A stretch of 64,000 nucleotides of DNA, from positions 25,696,554 through 25,760,553 of the forward strand of contig NC_092562.1 of assembly GCF_037975245.1 (NCBI RefSeq), given 5' to 3'. Shown piece after piece: positions 27,501 through 35,400 of this stretch. Every line of letters begins with the position of its first letter. Positions within the stretch are counted from its first letter, which is position 1. This DNA is from Apostichopus japonicus. Its lineage: Eukaryota > Echinodermata > Holothuroidea > Aspidochirotida > Stichopodidae. The notes beneath the pieces were generated by a model. The model saw nothing but the letters and a program-made list of their open reading frames with translations. It searched no databases and was not told the origin of the DNA. The position numbers and the translations under genes were made by a program.

Positions 27501-29622
27501 ATGGGCTGTGACATTTGAGGGTGGGGAGAGGACGGGGAGAATGGTATACATTCAACACCACTGAACATACAGTACAGTAGGTTTGACTTCCTCCTCCCCC
27601 CCTCCCCCACCCAACCATTCTCCTCCGCCTAATCTCAAAGTTCCAAACCTATATCAGGGTCCATCAATAATCAAATAACGTCGTGCTTTCTTCAAATTTA
27701 GCCCGGTTTCTAAATGGTACAGTCACCTGTGGCATTGACATGACATGATCGGCAGTAATGTACCATACCTCCTTTTGATGCAAACTTGAAGAGTAGGCAG
27801 GCCTGTACTCGCCAATCAACATAATACACACATCCACACTGCATACATGTACAGTACTCACAGGTAGTACACTATAAAGCAGTGTAATAGTGTATGTGGC
27901 ATTAGACATTCACATGGAACGCAAACTTTATGTCTCGTTCTTCTGTGTGTCTTCTCTTAAAAATGTTGTTAATCTTTGTAAAGCTCAAGTGCTGGTTTAT
28001 ATCTACTCACATAGTTGGGATAAAAGTTAGGGCTGCATTGCAGTTAAACTATGCCAAACCTCGGTGTGGCTAATCCCTTTCTTCGAGACAGAACATACAT
28101 ACATGTACATGTGTTATTGTACCCTAAACATAATGCCATGAACTTTGATAGGAAAGACACAATTAATTTAAAACTGGACAGGTATTTGGTAGTCAAGTGC
28201 TACTTATCCAAGCTACATTACCTTGGCTTAACAAAGGACTAACTTGTTATCACAATATCTGTGCTAAAGTACACAATCTGACTAAGCATACATACATACA
28301 TGTATACTGAACATAGGCCCTAACAAAGGCACATAGGTTGAGTCTGGACTTACAGTATTATGTATGCTAATCTTGTCCACACTAAACCTTGCATATAATG
28401 GCCTTCATGAGGCATCATCTTATGAACATACAGTACAAGACAAACAGTTGAAACTGAAGGAAAAGTCAAGTAGGTTAGGAATCTTAGGATGTTCTGCAAG
28501 TAAACAGGCTTGGCTATCCTTTGTTGGCTTTGGCATGTGTAGCATAACGTTAGCATGGATGTAACTTACCAATAGATACAGTATATAATTTAAGGACATA
28601 GAATATTACTTGTCCCATCCATTGCTACAGTAGGTTGCCATGTATCACAAAATTATAGTTAAACCAAACTTGAATGTGTAGCATTTCTCTCAAGGTTTTT
28701 GTTCACAATTTAAAGTGGAGCCACATGATTTTGTAAAATTTGCAAGATAAAAGTAATTTATTCAATAACTCGTTTTGTTTTGGAGTTACTTCTTGTTAGC
28801 TTAAATTGTGTTAATTTCAGTCCAATATAATGCATGGAAACACAACATCCCTTAATAATTCTCTTTGCACCTTTGTTATTGTGCTTGTCATAAAAATGTA
28901 TTTGAGCAAAGGAGAAATTATTGAATATACATGTATAATATACAGTAGCTCATTTGACCAAGTGTTCATTCAATCAAGGGAATTACACATATTCTTTGCT
29001 ACTCTTTTCTACTGGGCTAAGTAGAATGCACCAGCAACAGCGGTAAGTTACCAAAATAGGGCCATTATTAGCTAGATGGAACCAGGGCCCAGCTAGTGCC
29101 AGTGAGATAATTCTAACTTGAACAGAATAGATGTTTCATCAAGGTTGTCACTATTATAAGTAGCTACTACTACTAGGTCTAGAACTCGTACTGTTACTGT
29201 TACTTGTTATGGGCGCAGAACTAAGCTAGGCCTTTACTTCTGAATGTAATTGATTAACGTAGCTGAGCTATTTAAGAGTGTCGCTCCCCCCCCCCCCCAA
29301 AAAAAACTGCCCACCCCCAATTATTCATATCTTTCTTAAAGCTTTTGACGAACGATTTAACATACCTTGCTAATTTGTCTATATCACTGTTCATTGTGTC
29401 ATGTGGAACATCTTTCGAATCATTCCCTTTGCTCTGATTCTGTAAGCTTTCCGCGGCATCTACGTTAGGCTTTGGTTCAATAGCCATGTCAAGTCCAGAA
29501 CCGCTGGCACTGAATATATCTGATCGCTTGTCCGAATCCTGCTCCTTTGGAACGTTTGATGCAATGTCTAACAATGTTCGCTGATTACTGAAGGGTCGGT
29601 TGTTACTTGCTTTTACTGACAT
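9394..29622 (-). CDS. GRAMD1: GRAMD1/Aster-like sterol-transfer protein, 17 coding exons, 748 aa
   Basis: Aster (GRAMD1) proteins are ER-anchored. They move to ER-plasma membrane contacts, where the GRAM domain senses phosphatidylserine and cholesterol and the ASTER domain carries sterol back to the ER. I joined 17 exons by splice sites and phase: 29366-29622, 26548-26758, 25087-25171, 23921-24024, 21297-21392, 19883-19963, 18785-18976, 17860-17968, 16719-16865, 15602-15717, 14501-14646, 14070-14173, 12730-12867, 11750-11840, 11096-11209, 10009-10129, 9394-9528. The joined frame is open for 748 codons, near the roughly 740 residues I recall for vertebrate GRAMD1B. Order: Ser/Asp-rich N-terminus (1-156), GRAM (about 160-285, with DYSCALQKDILVHGR and ENWICFYANIFRWET), acidic linker, ASTER domain (about 380-549), basic linker, membrane segment (about 617-639), helical tail. 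The start is the first ATG of the frame. Invertebrates usually have one such gene, so the vertebrate A/B/C name cannot be assigned. The family is firm; the splice sites of exons 13-16 are the least certain. Confidence 0.9.
10009..10129 (-). CDS. GRAMD1: GRAMD1 exon 16 (C-terminal helical tail)
   Basis: Residues 664-704. Codes GLPEDSREWLLLLHQQQ and QYHELEMEKWREIMSM, like the vertebrate tail of an acidic-Trp helix followed by a Glu-x-x-Lys-Trp-Arg helix. Acceptor CTCAG, donor GTAATG. Confidence 0.92.
10525..10572 (+). repeat. Degraded fragment of the same repeat
   Basis: Keeps AGATCCTGCTAGGATC and GCCAACTT with the right order and spacing; the rest has decayed. Confidence 0.4.
10591..10695. 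repeat. Tandem duplication, 61-bp unit
   Basis: CCATGCCAACATTGTAC and CCATGCTAACATTGTAC, each followed by TAAGGCTTGAGAACG, 61 bp apart. Intron 15 of GRAMD1. Confidence 0.85.
10888..11120. repeat. Three tandem units of about 78 bp covering the end of GRAMD1 exon 15
   Basis: Units starting near 10888, 10968 and 11046 share CCATCCAGCA, ACCAAAT(A/G)ATGAGGATTAAT and TTACT(C/T)TATA. The outermost unit contains the last 25 bases of exon 15 and its donor on the minus strand. Confidence 0.75.
11096..11209 (-). CDS. GRAMD1: GRAMD1 exon 15 (rest of membrane segment)
   Basis: Residues 626-663. Codes LIVLVVFNMFLYFQLQYL, which completes a membrane helix of about 23 residues with exon 14, then SYSKTPSLSLDEVV. 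The acceptor follows a pyrimidine-rich stretch. The donor chosen (AAA|GTAATG) is the one whose phase fits exon 16. The 3' part of the exon and its donor belong to a unit present three times in tandem. Confidence 0.72.
11750..11840 (-). CDS. GRAMD1: GRAMD1 exon 14 (start of membrane segment)
   Basis: Residues 596-625, read in the only frame compatible with both neighbours. It ends CTTIILISFG, the first half of the membrane segment. A different frame is also open here, but its exit phase does not fit exon 15. Acceptor CAACAG, donor GTGAGC. Confidence 0.75.
12730..12867 (-). CDS. GRAMD1: GRAMD1 exon 13 (basic linker)
   Basis: Residues 550-595. Strongly basic then acidic/Gln-rich (KLYKRKKTRKKSS, then SSIEEPASEEPQQKQRS). 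A basic linker between the ASTER domain and the membrane anchor is usual in the family. Donor GTAAGT, phase 1 out, which joins in frame to exon 14. Confidence 0.88.
13210..13288 (+). repeat. Partial 3' copy of the same repeat
   Basis: Contains CTTACTTTTACACATTC, CAGGCTCTCTAGTGGAT and GCAGTTTGCTAACAG, the 3' third of the repeat, about 110 bp before the full copy at 13399. Confidence 0.65.
13399..13585 (+). repeat. Copy of the hammerhead-like-core repeat
   Basis: Full-length copy from GTTCACCATGCTCATTAACC to GCAGTTTGCTAACAG. The core C of CTGA is changed (TTTGAAGA) and the second core element reads GGAAATG, so it could not cleave. It follows a partial copy (13210-13288) of the 3' part in the same orientation, a tandem arrangement. 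Confidence 0.65.
14070..14173 (-). CDS. GRAMD1: GRAMD1 exon 12 (ASTER domain end)
   Basis: Residues 515-549. Codes a strand (RIIINVDYIKSP) and the last helix (MGLMKGLIERGIESGIRQ), which closes the sterol cavity in this family. Acceptor CTCAAG, donor GTGAGT, phase 1 out. Confidence 0.92.
14501..14646 (-). CDS. GRAMD1: GRAMD1 exon 11 (ASTER domain)
   Basis: Residues 467-514 plus two bases. Contains KAYVLDTAVKNKGVPYSD followed by YFIVRLGHVLTAV, the family pattern of a Val-Asp strand, a Gly-hydrophobic-Pro-Tyr turn and a long strand. A SINE lies in the upstream intron about 100 bp away. Confidence 0.93.
14745..14985 (+). mobile_element. tRNA-headed SINE, near full-length copy
   Basis: The head has a pol III A box (TTAGCTCAGTGG) and B box (GGTTCGAATC) at tRNA spacing. 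It is followed by a body of about 150 bp shared with two other copies and a short tail. Plus strand, in antisense to GRAMD1, in the intron upstream of exon 11. Confidence 0.85.
15602..15717 (-). CDS. GRAMD1: GRAMD1 exon 10 (ASTER domain)
   Basis: Residues 428-466, ending ATKTCSVVEKY. The Lys-Thr-Cys-Ser-Val-hydrophobic-Glu strand is typical of Aster proteins. A 15-bp minisatellite starts about 60 bp upstream of the acceptor. Confidence 0.9.
15775..16455. repeat. Minisatellite, 15-bp unit, about 45 copies
   Basis: Unit TAGTAATGTACTAAA with variants (AACGTACTAA, TAACATACCAA). GRAMD1 intron 9. On the minus strand it translates as repeats of Tyr-Tyr-Leu-Val-His, which is not a protein. Confidence 0.95.
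16719..16865 (-). CDS. GRAMD1: GRAMD1 exon 9 (ASTER domain start)
   Basis: Residues 379-427. Contains NEFYNIPVDQLFTSLIAG, the opening strand and helix of the ASTER sterol-binding fold. Acceptor TTTAG, donor GTATGT, phase 1 at both ends. Confidence 0.92.
17860..17968 (-). CDS. GRAMD1: GRAMD1 exon 8 (acidic linker)
   Basis: Residues 343-378, an acidic linker between the GRAM and ASTER domains (for example DDGTEEGEEISKSDGE). Acceptor ATCAG, donor GTAATT, phase 1 out. Poorly conserved in the family; supported by frame continuity. Confidence 0.85.
18785..18976 (-). CDS. GRAMD1: GRAMD1 exon 7 (post-GRAM acidic linker)
   Basis: Residues 279-342. Starts SMTSLEYWSWIHKLYGS then DLGLDEEELPHDYVEP, matching the family's conserved segment after GRAM (a Trp-rich helix and a Tyr-Gly-x-x-Leu-Gly-Leu turn), and continues as a Glu/Lys-rich linker. 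The acceptor CTATAG keeps phase 0. Confidence 0.9.
19082..19860. repeat. Tandem array of three units of about 260 bp
   Basis: Units start at 19082, 19338 and 19602 with ATTATTTTACTGTTTATGAC; each contains AAAGGACTTGTA, GGTAGACC and CACGAGTGTCTCATG-type motifs. Lies in GRAMD1 intron 6, ending about 20 bp downstream of exon 6 in gene direction. Confidence 0.9.
19883..19963 (-). CDS. GRAMD1: GRAMD1 exon 6 (GRAM domain end)
   Basis: Residues 252-278. Codes YFFASFMSRDKAFHLLF and KVWQNALLAQ, the last strand and closing helix of the GRAM domain. 81 bp, phase 0 at both ends. A tandem array of about 260-bp units ends just downstream on the plus strand. Confidence 0.95.
20610..20936. mobile_element. 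hAT-like non-autonomous element, 327 bp
   Basis: The ends CAGGGGTTCCCT and inverse AGGGAAACCCTG are close inverted repeats. The 8-bp flanks CTCTATTG and CTTCATTG match at 6 of 8 positions, as expected for an old hAT 8-bp duplication. Intron 5 of GRAMD1. Confidence 0.65.
21297..21392 (-). CDS. GRAMD1: GRAMD1 exon 5 (GRAM domain)
   Basis: Residues 220-251. Codes LTVRIKDVAAITKERT followed by IRFIPNAIQVSTATEK, matching the Aster pattern of a strand, then Lys-Asp, then a TKE-type turn and an IPNAIQV strand. It is 96 bp, in phase 0 at both ends. Confidence 0.95.
23464..23516 (+). repeat. G-rich tract with quadruplex potential
   Basis: Many GGGG/GGAGG runs on the plus strand, which is the template strand for GRAMD1 transcription. 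Confidence 0.8.
23921..24024 (-). CDS. GRAMD1: GRAMD1 exon 4 (GRAM domain core)
   Basis: Residues 185-219. Codes DYSCALQKDILVHGRMYV and then TENWICFYANIFRWETV, the most diagnostic stretch of the family. Acceptor TTCCAG, donor GTAAGG, phase 0 out. Confidence 0.95.
24310..25080. repeat. Minisatellite around TGTGTCACAT, interrupted by a LINE end
   Basis: Units of about 22-26 bp (GTGTCACATAAGACATTTACA and variants) fill 24310-24825 and 25025-25080. The array comes within 10 bp of the exon 3 donor of GRAMD1. Confidence 0.92.
24826..25024 (+). mobile_element. LINE 3' end inserted in a minisatellite
   Basis: Translation gives LWNSLPLHIKSAPNVNIF then KNRLKTHLFLTAL, a typical C-terminus of L2/CR1-type non-LTR retrotransposons. 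The element ends CGCTATATAAATTTGC followed by an ATT repeat. It splits a 'TGTGTCACAT' minisatellite, which continues on both sides. Inside GRAMD1 intron 3. Confidence 0.75.
25087..25171 (-). CDS. GRAMD1: GRAMD1 exon 3 (GRAM domain start)
   Basis: Residues 157-184. Contains SSYKSKLDEFRKVFKTLP followed by ENERLVA, the first helix and turn of the Aster GRAM domain. Acceptor CATGCAG, donor GTGAGT, phase 1 out. A minisatellite in the following intron begins within about 10 bp of this donor. Confidence 0.92.
26165..26520 (+). mobile_element. Non-LTR retrotransposon C-terminal fragment
   Basis: An open frame reads SYTDHITNEDVRRTVEQH, KKRKLRWYGHVTRTDG, GERRRGRQKKRWANNIKE and ends DPGGLRDQ with a stop. 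The 'RWYGHV...GRQKKRW' block is the usual end of many invertebrate non-LTR RT proteins. Only the end is present. It lies in GRAMD1 intron 2, about 30 bp from the donor of exon 2 and in antisense to the gene. Confidence 0.75.
26548..26758 (-). CDS. GRAMD1: GRAMD1 exon 2
   Basis: Residues 86-156. It enters in phase 2 after ATTTAG and leaves at GTGAGT in phase 0. It is Thr/Ser/Pro-rich and then basic (KKVRISTP, SSSKKTKKSSPWYT). The closing SPWYT leads into the GRAM domain, as in the serine-rich run before GRAM in vertebrate GRAMD1 proteins. Confidence 0.85.
29366..29622 (-). CDS. GRAMD1: GRAMD1 exon 1 (coding part)
   Basis: Codes residues 1-85 plus two bases of the next codon, starting MSVKASNNRPF. 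The segment is rich in Ser, Asp and Asn, low in complexity and probably disordered. The frame stays open upstream of the ATG for a few codons but has no earlier ATG. The donor is AAG|GTATGT. No Kozak or TATA signal stands out. Confidence 0.8.
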
Positions 29623-29980
29623 TTTCTTCTCCAAAACTCGCAACGAAGTTAGGCTTGCTTTTTAAGCCAGCCATCCAATTGACGTGTCTCACTCTCACTC
29701 CTAGACGTTAGGCTTTTACTAAATACGATATGTTTTCTGAGTACCTTTACACGTACGTACGTACACAACCTAAAATAGATATGCTGGCTGGATTTTGATG
29801 TTATGAAGTTTTGGCATTTTTCATGTGACCACTTTGAAACAATGAACATCTGCTATATTTCATACATCTCCTGATCGAGTTTTACGAGGCACTCAAATCA
29901 GGGGGTTTTATCAACTTTACAGATGAGTTCAGGTGCGTATCCAGGGGGGGGGGGGCGTTGGGGGCGCGTGCCCCCCGGGT

Positions 29981-30110
29981 AAGGAAAAGAGGAGAGAAAA
30001 AAAGAGAAGAAAAAAGGGAAAAGGAGGGGAAAAAAGAAAAGGAGGAGAGGAAGGAAGGGAAAAGAAAAAGAAAAAAGAGAGAAAAAGGAGAAAGGAGGGA
30101 GTAGAAGATA
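29981..30110. repeat. Polypurine tract of about 120 bp
   Basis: Almost only A and G on the plus strand (GGAAAAGAGGAGAG, GGAGGAGAGGAAGG). Lies inside the nest of TIR elements upstream of GRAMD1. Confidence 0.9.
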
Positions 30111-30766
30111 GCCAAGACCTCGGGAAGAGAAAGAGGAACAGTCATAGTTAAAGCGCTGATCCCTATTATATACACAGGGTAGCCAGTGACAGATCAAGGA
30201 TTACGGAGGGGGTGTGCGCCTCACCCTACCCCTTACTCCGACAACTCCATTTTTGACGTTTCCATTTTTCCTCTCTCACTAATGTATCTATATAAATACT
30301 ATATATGGTTTATCATAATGCGTGTGTGTGTGGACGCCTTAAACAATTGTACAATTGTGCTATATGGAACCAACTGTGGCTGGTCTTGAACTCGACCGAC
30401 TCGTCGGGAAACATGACGCATTTCGGGAAGGGGACGACTGCCCCCCCCCCGAGCAAATTTTCTTCATGACATCGCTAGTAATTTCAAAATAGACAATGCT
30501 TAGATGCAACTTACAAGGCCTGGGAAGTGTCATTTCTAGCGATCTGGGAGGCATTCTCGGCCAAAATTTTTCTTGTACGCTTCGCGCCAACTCATGGTGG
30601 CGCTTCGCTTAGATAGTTTGCCTACAGGCTTCGCCCCTCCCTTGGCAATTACTCGCTACACGCCTGTTCGAATTTGTAAAGCAAAGAGCAGATATAACAT
30701 CATATCAGTGAGCATTGAAATGCATGTTCCACGATGAACGGCCTCAAAAACTGTCTATGTGTGTAG

Positions 30767-31206
30767 TCAAAGGCGTAGGAGCCAAATTGGATTTGGGGGC
30801 TGTAATGACTTGCCCGAAAAAAAAGCCAATATTTTTCGCGCAAGAAGCGCGCGTTTAACATATCGATGCCAATATCATATAAGCAAGCATCGGTCATTAT
30901 ATTGCATGGCATCGTGTACCGCACGGTCCGTCAAAGTTGCACAGTAAACCGCCGGATGCTAATGTAAACAACCAAATGTCTTATGTAGATGGAGAAAAAG
31001 CATACAGATCCATTTATGTCAATACTCTCTTTTACAGTAGTAATGTCGGCCAAGCATAGAACTTTATTTTAATTACCAATGAGATCATTTGTAAGCTATT
31101 GTTGCTATTTATTTTTCTTTCAGTAGGTGCCCGAAAAAAATGGGGAAAAAATTTGGTTGCGGGGGGGGGGGGGCTGCAGCCCCCACCTCCTACGGGACCT
31201 ACGCCT
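30767..31206. mobile_element. 440-bp TIR element with 10-bp target duplication
   Basis: The ends carry AGGCGTAGG and its inverse CCTACGCCT. The flanks are a perfect direct repeat ATGTGTGTAG (30757-30766 and 31207-31216). The right half contains GGGGCTGCAGCCCCC and recurs at 55.36-55.57 kb. A 9-10-bp duplication suggests a Mutator-like mobiliser, but TIR length and identity were judged by eye. Confidence 0.7.
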
Positions 31207-32328
31207 ATGTGTGTAGTGTTCGGTTCCGATATACCTGATATCGGAAATATCTGCTATTTTTCTGTTCCTTCAACGAAGTTTTATAATAGCCATTATAAGA
31301 GGTTGCAATATTTCTACACCAATAAATTAACTCTGTCTGAATTTTCGAAAATTTCTTGACCAACATTCTTCATCATACTTTCCTCTACTCTTGCAATTTT
31401 GACCTGTCTGTTAGGGGTTGCAGAAGGTTTTTCTATATTGGTTGTCCATAGATTGAATTTTGTGCAACATTATGGGTATGCTTTTAAGGGATTTCATTCA
31501 CGAGAAATGTGAATTTTCAAATTCTGAACAAATAATGGGCTTAAAACCTTGAAAAGTGGGGCTTTCGGATATTGTGGGCCGTGACGTAGAATCACCTACA
31601 AAAGCAATGATCCATAGGACATGCAATCAGGTCGAACATGATGTGTGACTGGTGACAATCTTCAAAAAGGTTATGGATGGAAAAAACTTTTGGGAAATAC
31701 TTGGTTCTCAGGCAAAAGTGTACATCTGGTTGCTCATTTTCAAGCCCGAGAAGTGCCATTTCCGGTGATCTGGGGGGTATCAAAACCAGAAAATTTCTTG
31801 TACGCTCCGCGCCAACCGATGGTGGCGCTCCGCTTAGATAGTAATTCGCGCCCCCCGGGTTAGAAAATCCTGGATACACGCCTGGAGTTGGTATATTTCC
31901 GTGGCTATTATAACATAAGGTATGGTAAGTCAAGACGGGGGGTGAGGGGAGGGGTCAGTGGAAAACTTAGTATTTACACGGAATTCACAAAGTATCCGCT
32001 CAGCTTGTACACTCAAATATTCCCAAAATAACTTGAAATCCTATCTTGTAATTAGGTATACTGTAGACACAAATTAAGTCTCCTTCAGTACTTTTTCCAC
32101 GTTTCTTTGTTGTTTTTTCTCAATTATTCTCGCTCAGTAAGTTTTGTTCTTCTTTTCTTTCGGCTTAAGTTTTTCTTATGGTCACTAACTTCATAAACAA
32201 CCTTGTCCATTATAATACTTATATTTACGTTCTTATTTTTGTATAGCAAGCACCTGTATTGACTGCTGTGTATACATGCACGGAGGTAAGAAATATCTCA
32301 ACTGAACATAGAATTAATTCTCTCTTTT

Positions 32329-32467
32329 GTGTTCACCCTGCTCATTAACCTGCCTGTATTGTGTGCTTGTATTTGTCACTTCTGTTACTGTTACTTGTCA
32401 TTCAGCCTCCGTCTGAAGAAGATCCTGCTAGGATCGAAACGTCAGGCTAACTTACTTTTACACATAT
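32329..32467 (+). repeat. Dispersed repeat with hammerhead-like core (Penelope-like?)
   Basis: Shares GTTCACC.TGCTCATTAACC, TTCTGTTACTGTTACTTG and GATCCTGCTAGGATCG with copies at 13.4 and 37.03 kb. Here CTGAAGA (32413-32419) is followed by a 6-bp hairpin GATCCT-GCT-AGGATC, then GAAAC, GTC, and AGGCT, which pairs with AGCCT upstream. That is the order of a hammerhead ribozyme with a minimal helix III, as described in Penelope-like elements. One extra A before helix II and a CCGT bulge depart from the consensus. Confidence 0.5.
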
Positions 32468-35400
32468 AATAAACTCCGTGGGAAATCCCAGGAATAAAGT
32501 ACTTATACATTCGATGGGAACAGTTTCCGTGAGAGGTGAGGAGGCAGTCGATTAACGTATGGATCGTGGGGTGGTTTGGGTGGCGGATGAGCATGCAAGG
32601 GGAATGTGATATATGGACGCCGGAATGTTATTGGCATAGTAGTTAGGAATTATTGGATAATTAACGAAGAAGAAACAAGGCAGCTTAATTAGTGTGACAA
32701 TGTGAGAAATGACGTAGACATCACGATGTCGTAAATACCTATATATATATGAGATAATGAGTGCAGTCGCAAGTTAATTTGCTGTGATGTCCGAAATTGG
32801 TTTATTTGAAAAGAAATTAAATTTTATACATGAATTCAATGTTTTCAAGAATATTTTGAATAATTTCTGCATAGCGCCATCCCTTACGATCTGCCACACT
32901 TGTATCGATCGGGTATGTTTTACATTTGAGAAATACTGATTCACGTAATGGTACAATCTATGTTGTCAGTTATTTTACAAGATCAACGTTTGTTATTCAA
33001 ATATATCATTAAGAAACGTGAAAGTTATATTGCAGTGATACAACTAGTTATTTCTTATGTCCGACCTTATTTGAAAGAACGGTTTGTCATTCATTTGTAG
33101 TAGCCTAAATCTCGGTTACATCTGTATGAGAAACACCGACATTTCCTTTTCTTTCTGTCGAATGGAAATCGATCTTCAAGTCGAAGTCGATTTCAAGACA
33201 CTAATCAGGAATGTTTATCACCTAGTCTGAGGATATATGACGTCAAGGGAGGAACTTCAACGAGCGTATTTGTTTATTATATATACTATAGGATAAAATG
33301 TCCACCCGAGGTTTACGTTGGTTTAGAATATCCCCTTGCTCGGTGGAGAGTCTACAATAAGTTGTCACTCAAGCAACTGCGGCTGGAGAGAAGCTTTATA
33401 CGTTTAACAAGGGAGTTCATAACAACTCCCTGGTTTACTGCGAGATCAAGCTGATGTAGATCTTTTACCGACGAAGAACGATGTTTGATGCAACAATATT
33501 ACAGCAAATGTGTGCATATCGATCATATAAAAATGTCATTACTTTGTGGAAATAAGGGCGCTAAAGGAATATGCCAGCTGACGGTCAAATCAGTGCTAAA
33601 GTATCCAGCAATAACATCCAGCTTTCAGTGTTTCTCTTGCCTCTGTGGTCTATATAAACCAGCGCTCTGCAAACATTTCTGCATACTACCCAGAATGTTC
33701 CATGATGACTGAACTATCTGAGCCACTTGCCCCCCCCCCCCCCTCTCACAATCGATGTTCAGAATGCATGACAAATAGCATGGACTATATATATATTGAC
33801 TTGCTATTAAAATAATAACTTAATTCGACTGTCCGCCAGCAAGCTGAAAAAACTGTAATTAAAAAGTTTCATAACGTTTGCAAAAAAAAAACCGGCGACG
33901 TAACGCAAATAACATAATTGGTGGAGCATTGCAGCAGTTGAGACCGACTCCCATATTCCCGAGGTTGAGGAAAGTTGAGTGAGGCAAGGGAAAGAGGAGT
34001 GATTCGACATACTGCTCAGAAATGCCTGTAACGAAATGGCGAAGACTTTTTCAATTCTATGTCCTGCTTTAGTTGCTTTACCCCCATTCTCTCAAAACCA
34101 CACACTTTTTATTGTGGGGGGGGGGGGGGGGGGGTAAGTTCCATCAGAACGATTAACGGAATAAGACGAAACAAAAGTTATTTCACTTCCTTTTCACGTT
34201 CGACGTTTATTATAAAGCTCTTGCCATTGACCATTCAATACTTTACATTTATATCAGCAGATTTGTCTGTGCACTTCAAAACATTAAAAACTAATTACCA
34301 GTAATTTAAAACCACGGTCGGCTCTATTAGGTACAATGGCAACATCTTTACGTTCCAAAAATATTTGAGAAATTCCTTGACACTATTTAAAAAATAATGG
34401 ACAGAGACATTTTCATCCAAAAAATCGACAGGTCAATCTTCTTTTTTTTTTTAAATATTGTTATGATGATTGTCTATAGTACACAATCCAAAAACAGGTA
34501 AACTAAAATAAATAGATAAATAAATAGAAAATATCACAACAGTCTACCTTACATTAATTAACCCAAACCAACCTATCCAAGACTGAAAGCATAAACAAGA
34601 ACTTCCACAGCAAAAGAAGAATCTCTCTAAAGCTTCTCAATTTTCTATGAGGGCCAGGGACAAGAATGTTGGTTCAAGCAAAGAGCCCAACAGTAATCCA
34701 GACTTCACTGTACCTACATTAAGTTATGAGCAGGGTATGCCAGTATAGTTCTCAAACCACTGGCCTTGATGGTCTGCACACCCGATCAGTGCAAGATTGT
34801 TGGGCTTTTGTTTTACAGCCGGAGCAATGTTCAAAACATTACCAAAGCGAATAACATTATAGAACAAGTATATTAAAAAAATATTTCTATATTTAGTAAT
34901 CCTAAAGCGAGTTGCCTGGAGGTTTTCATATGCAGCCAAAGGCCGTTCCTGACCAGTACAGTTATTACAGTACAGTATATCTCTTGTCGGTTCACAAAAT
35001 ATATCTGTTGCATAACCCATGAATACTCTTGTTATAGCAACTGTACAGTAACATAAACATGTCTCGAAAAGTTCACAAGAATGGCTAGAAAATTTTGAAA
35101 AACTTTGAAACAAATTTTCAAGTTACTTGGCAGCTTTAGGTTATTAGTTTGATATGATTTTTTAATTTTATTACAAGCTCTTGTGTTCACAACTTTTCAC
35201 GATAACATATATTGAGCTAGGCAGTTTTCCATGAAAGCATTGGTACCAACAAACGATGCTTCTTGTTTGCATCACATTAAAACAATCAGAGCATTAAACA
35301 AAGAAACATGCACACATTTAGTACTTCTCTTTTGGGGTAGGGGGGAGGAGGGGGAGAGAGGGGGTTTAACAACCTTGCAAGTATCAAGGATTAAGGTGAA

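Larger units (their letters stand above)
29931..31885. mobile_element. Nest of TIR elements bounded by AGGYGYGTATCCAGG
   Basis: AGGTGCGTATCCAGG at 29931 and the inverse of AGGCGTGTATCCAGG at 31870-31885 bracket the region; a third end (TACACGCCTG) occurs at 30658. Two related blocks (30480-30668 and 31690-31885) share TTTCTTGTACGC and GATGGTGGCGCT-type motifs. The 440-bp element is inserted between them. Confidence 0.55.

Noticed and set aside
29930..30175. Open frames rich in Ser/Phe/Leu or Lys/Arg
   Set aside because: Translations of the polypurine tract.
34724..35113. 129-codon minus-strand frame
   Set aside because: No recognisable domain, no splice context; a frame of this length is expected by chance in 64 kb.
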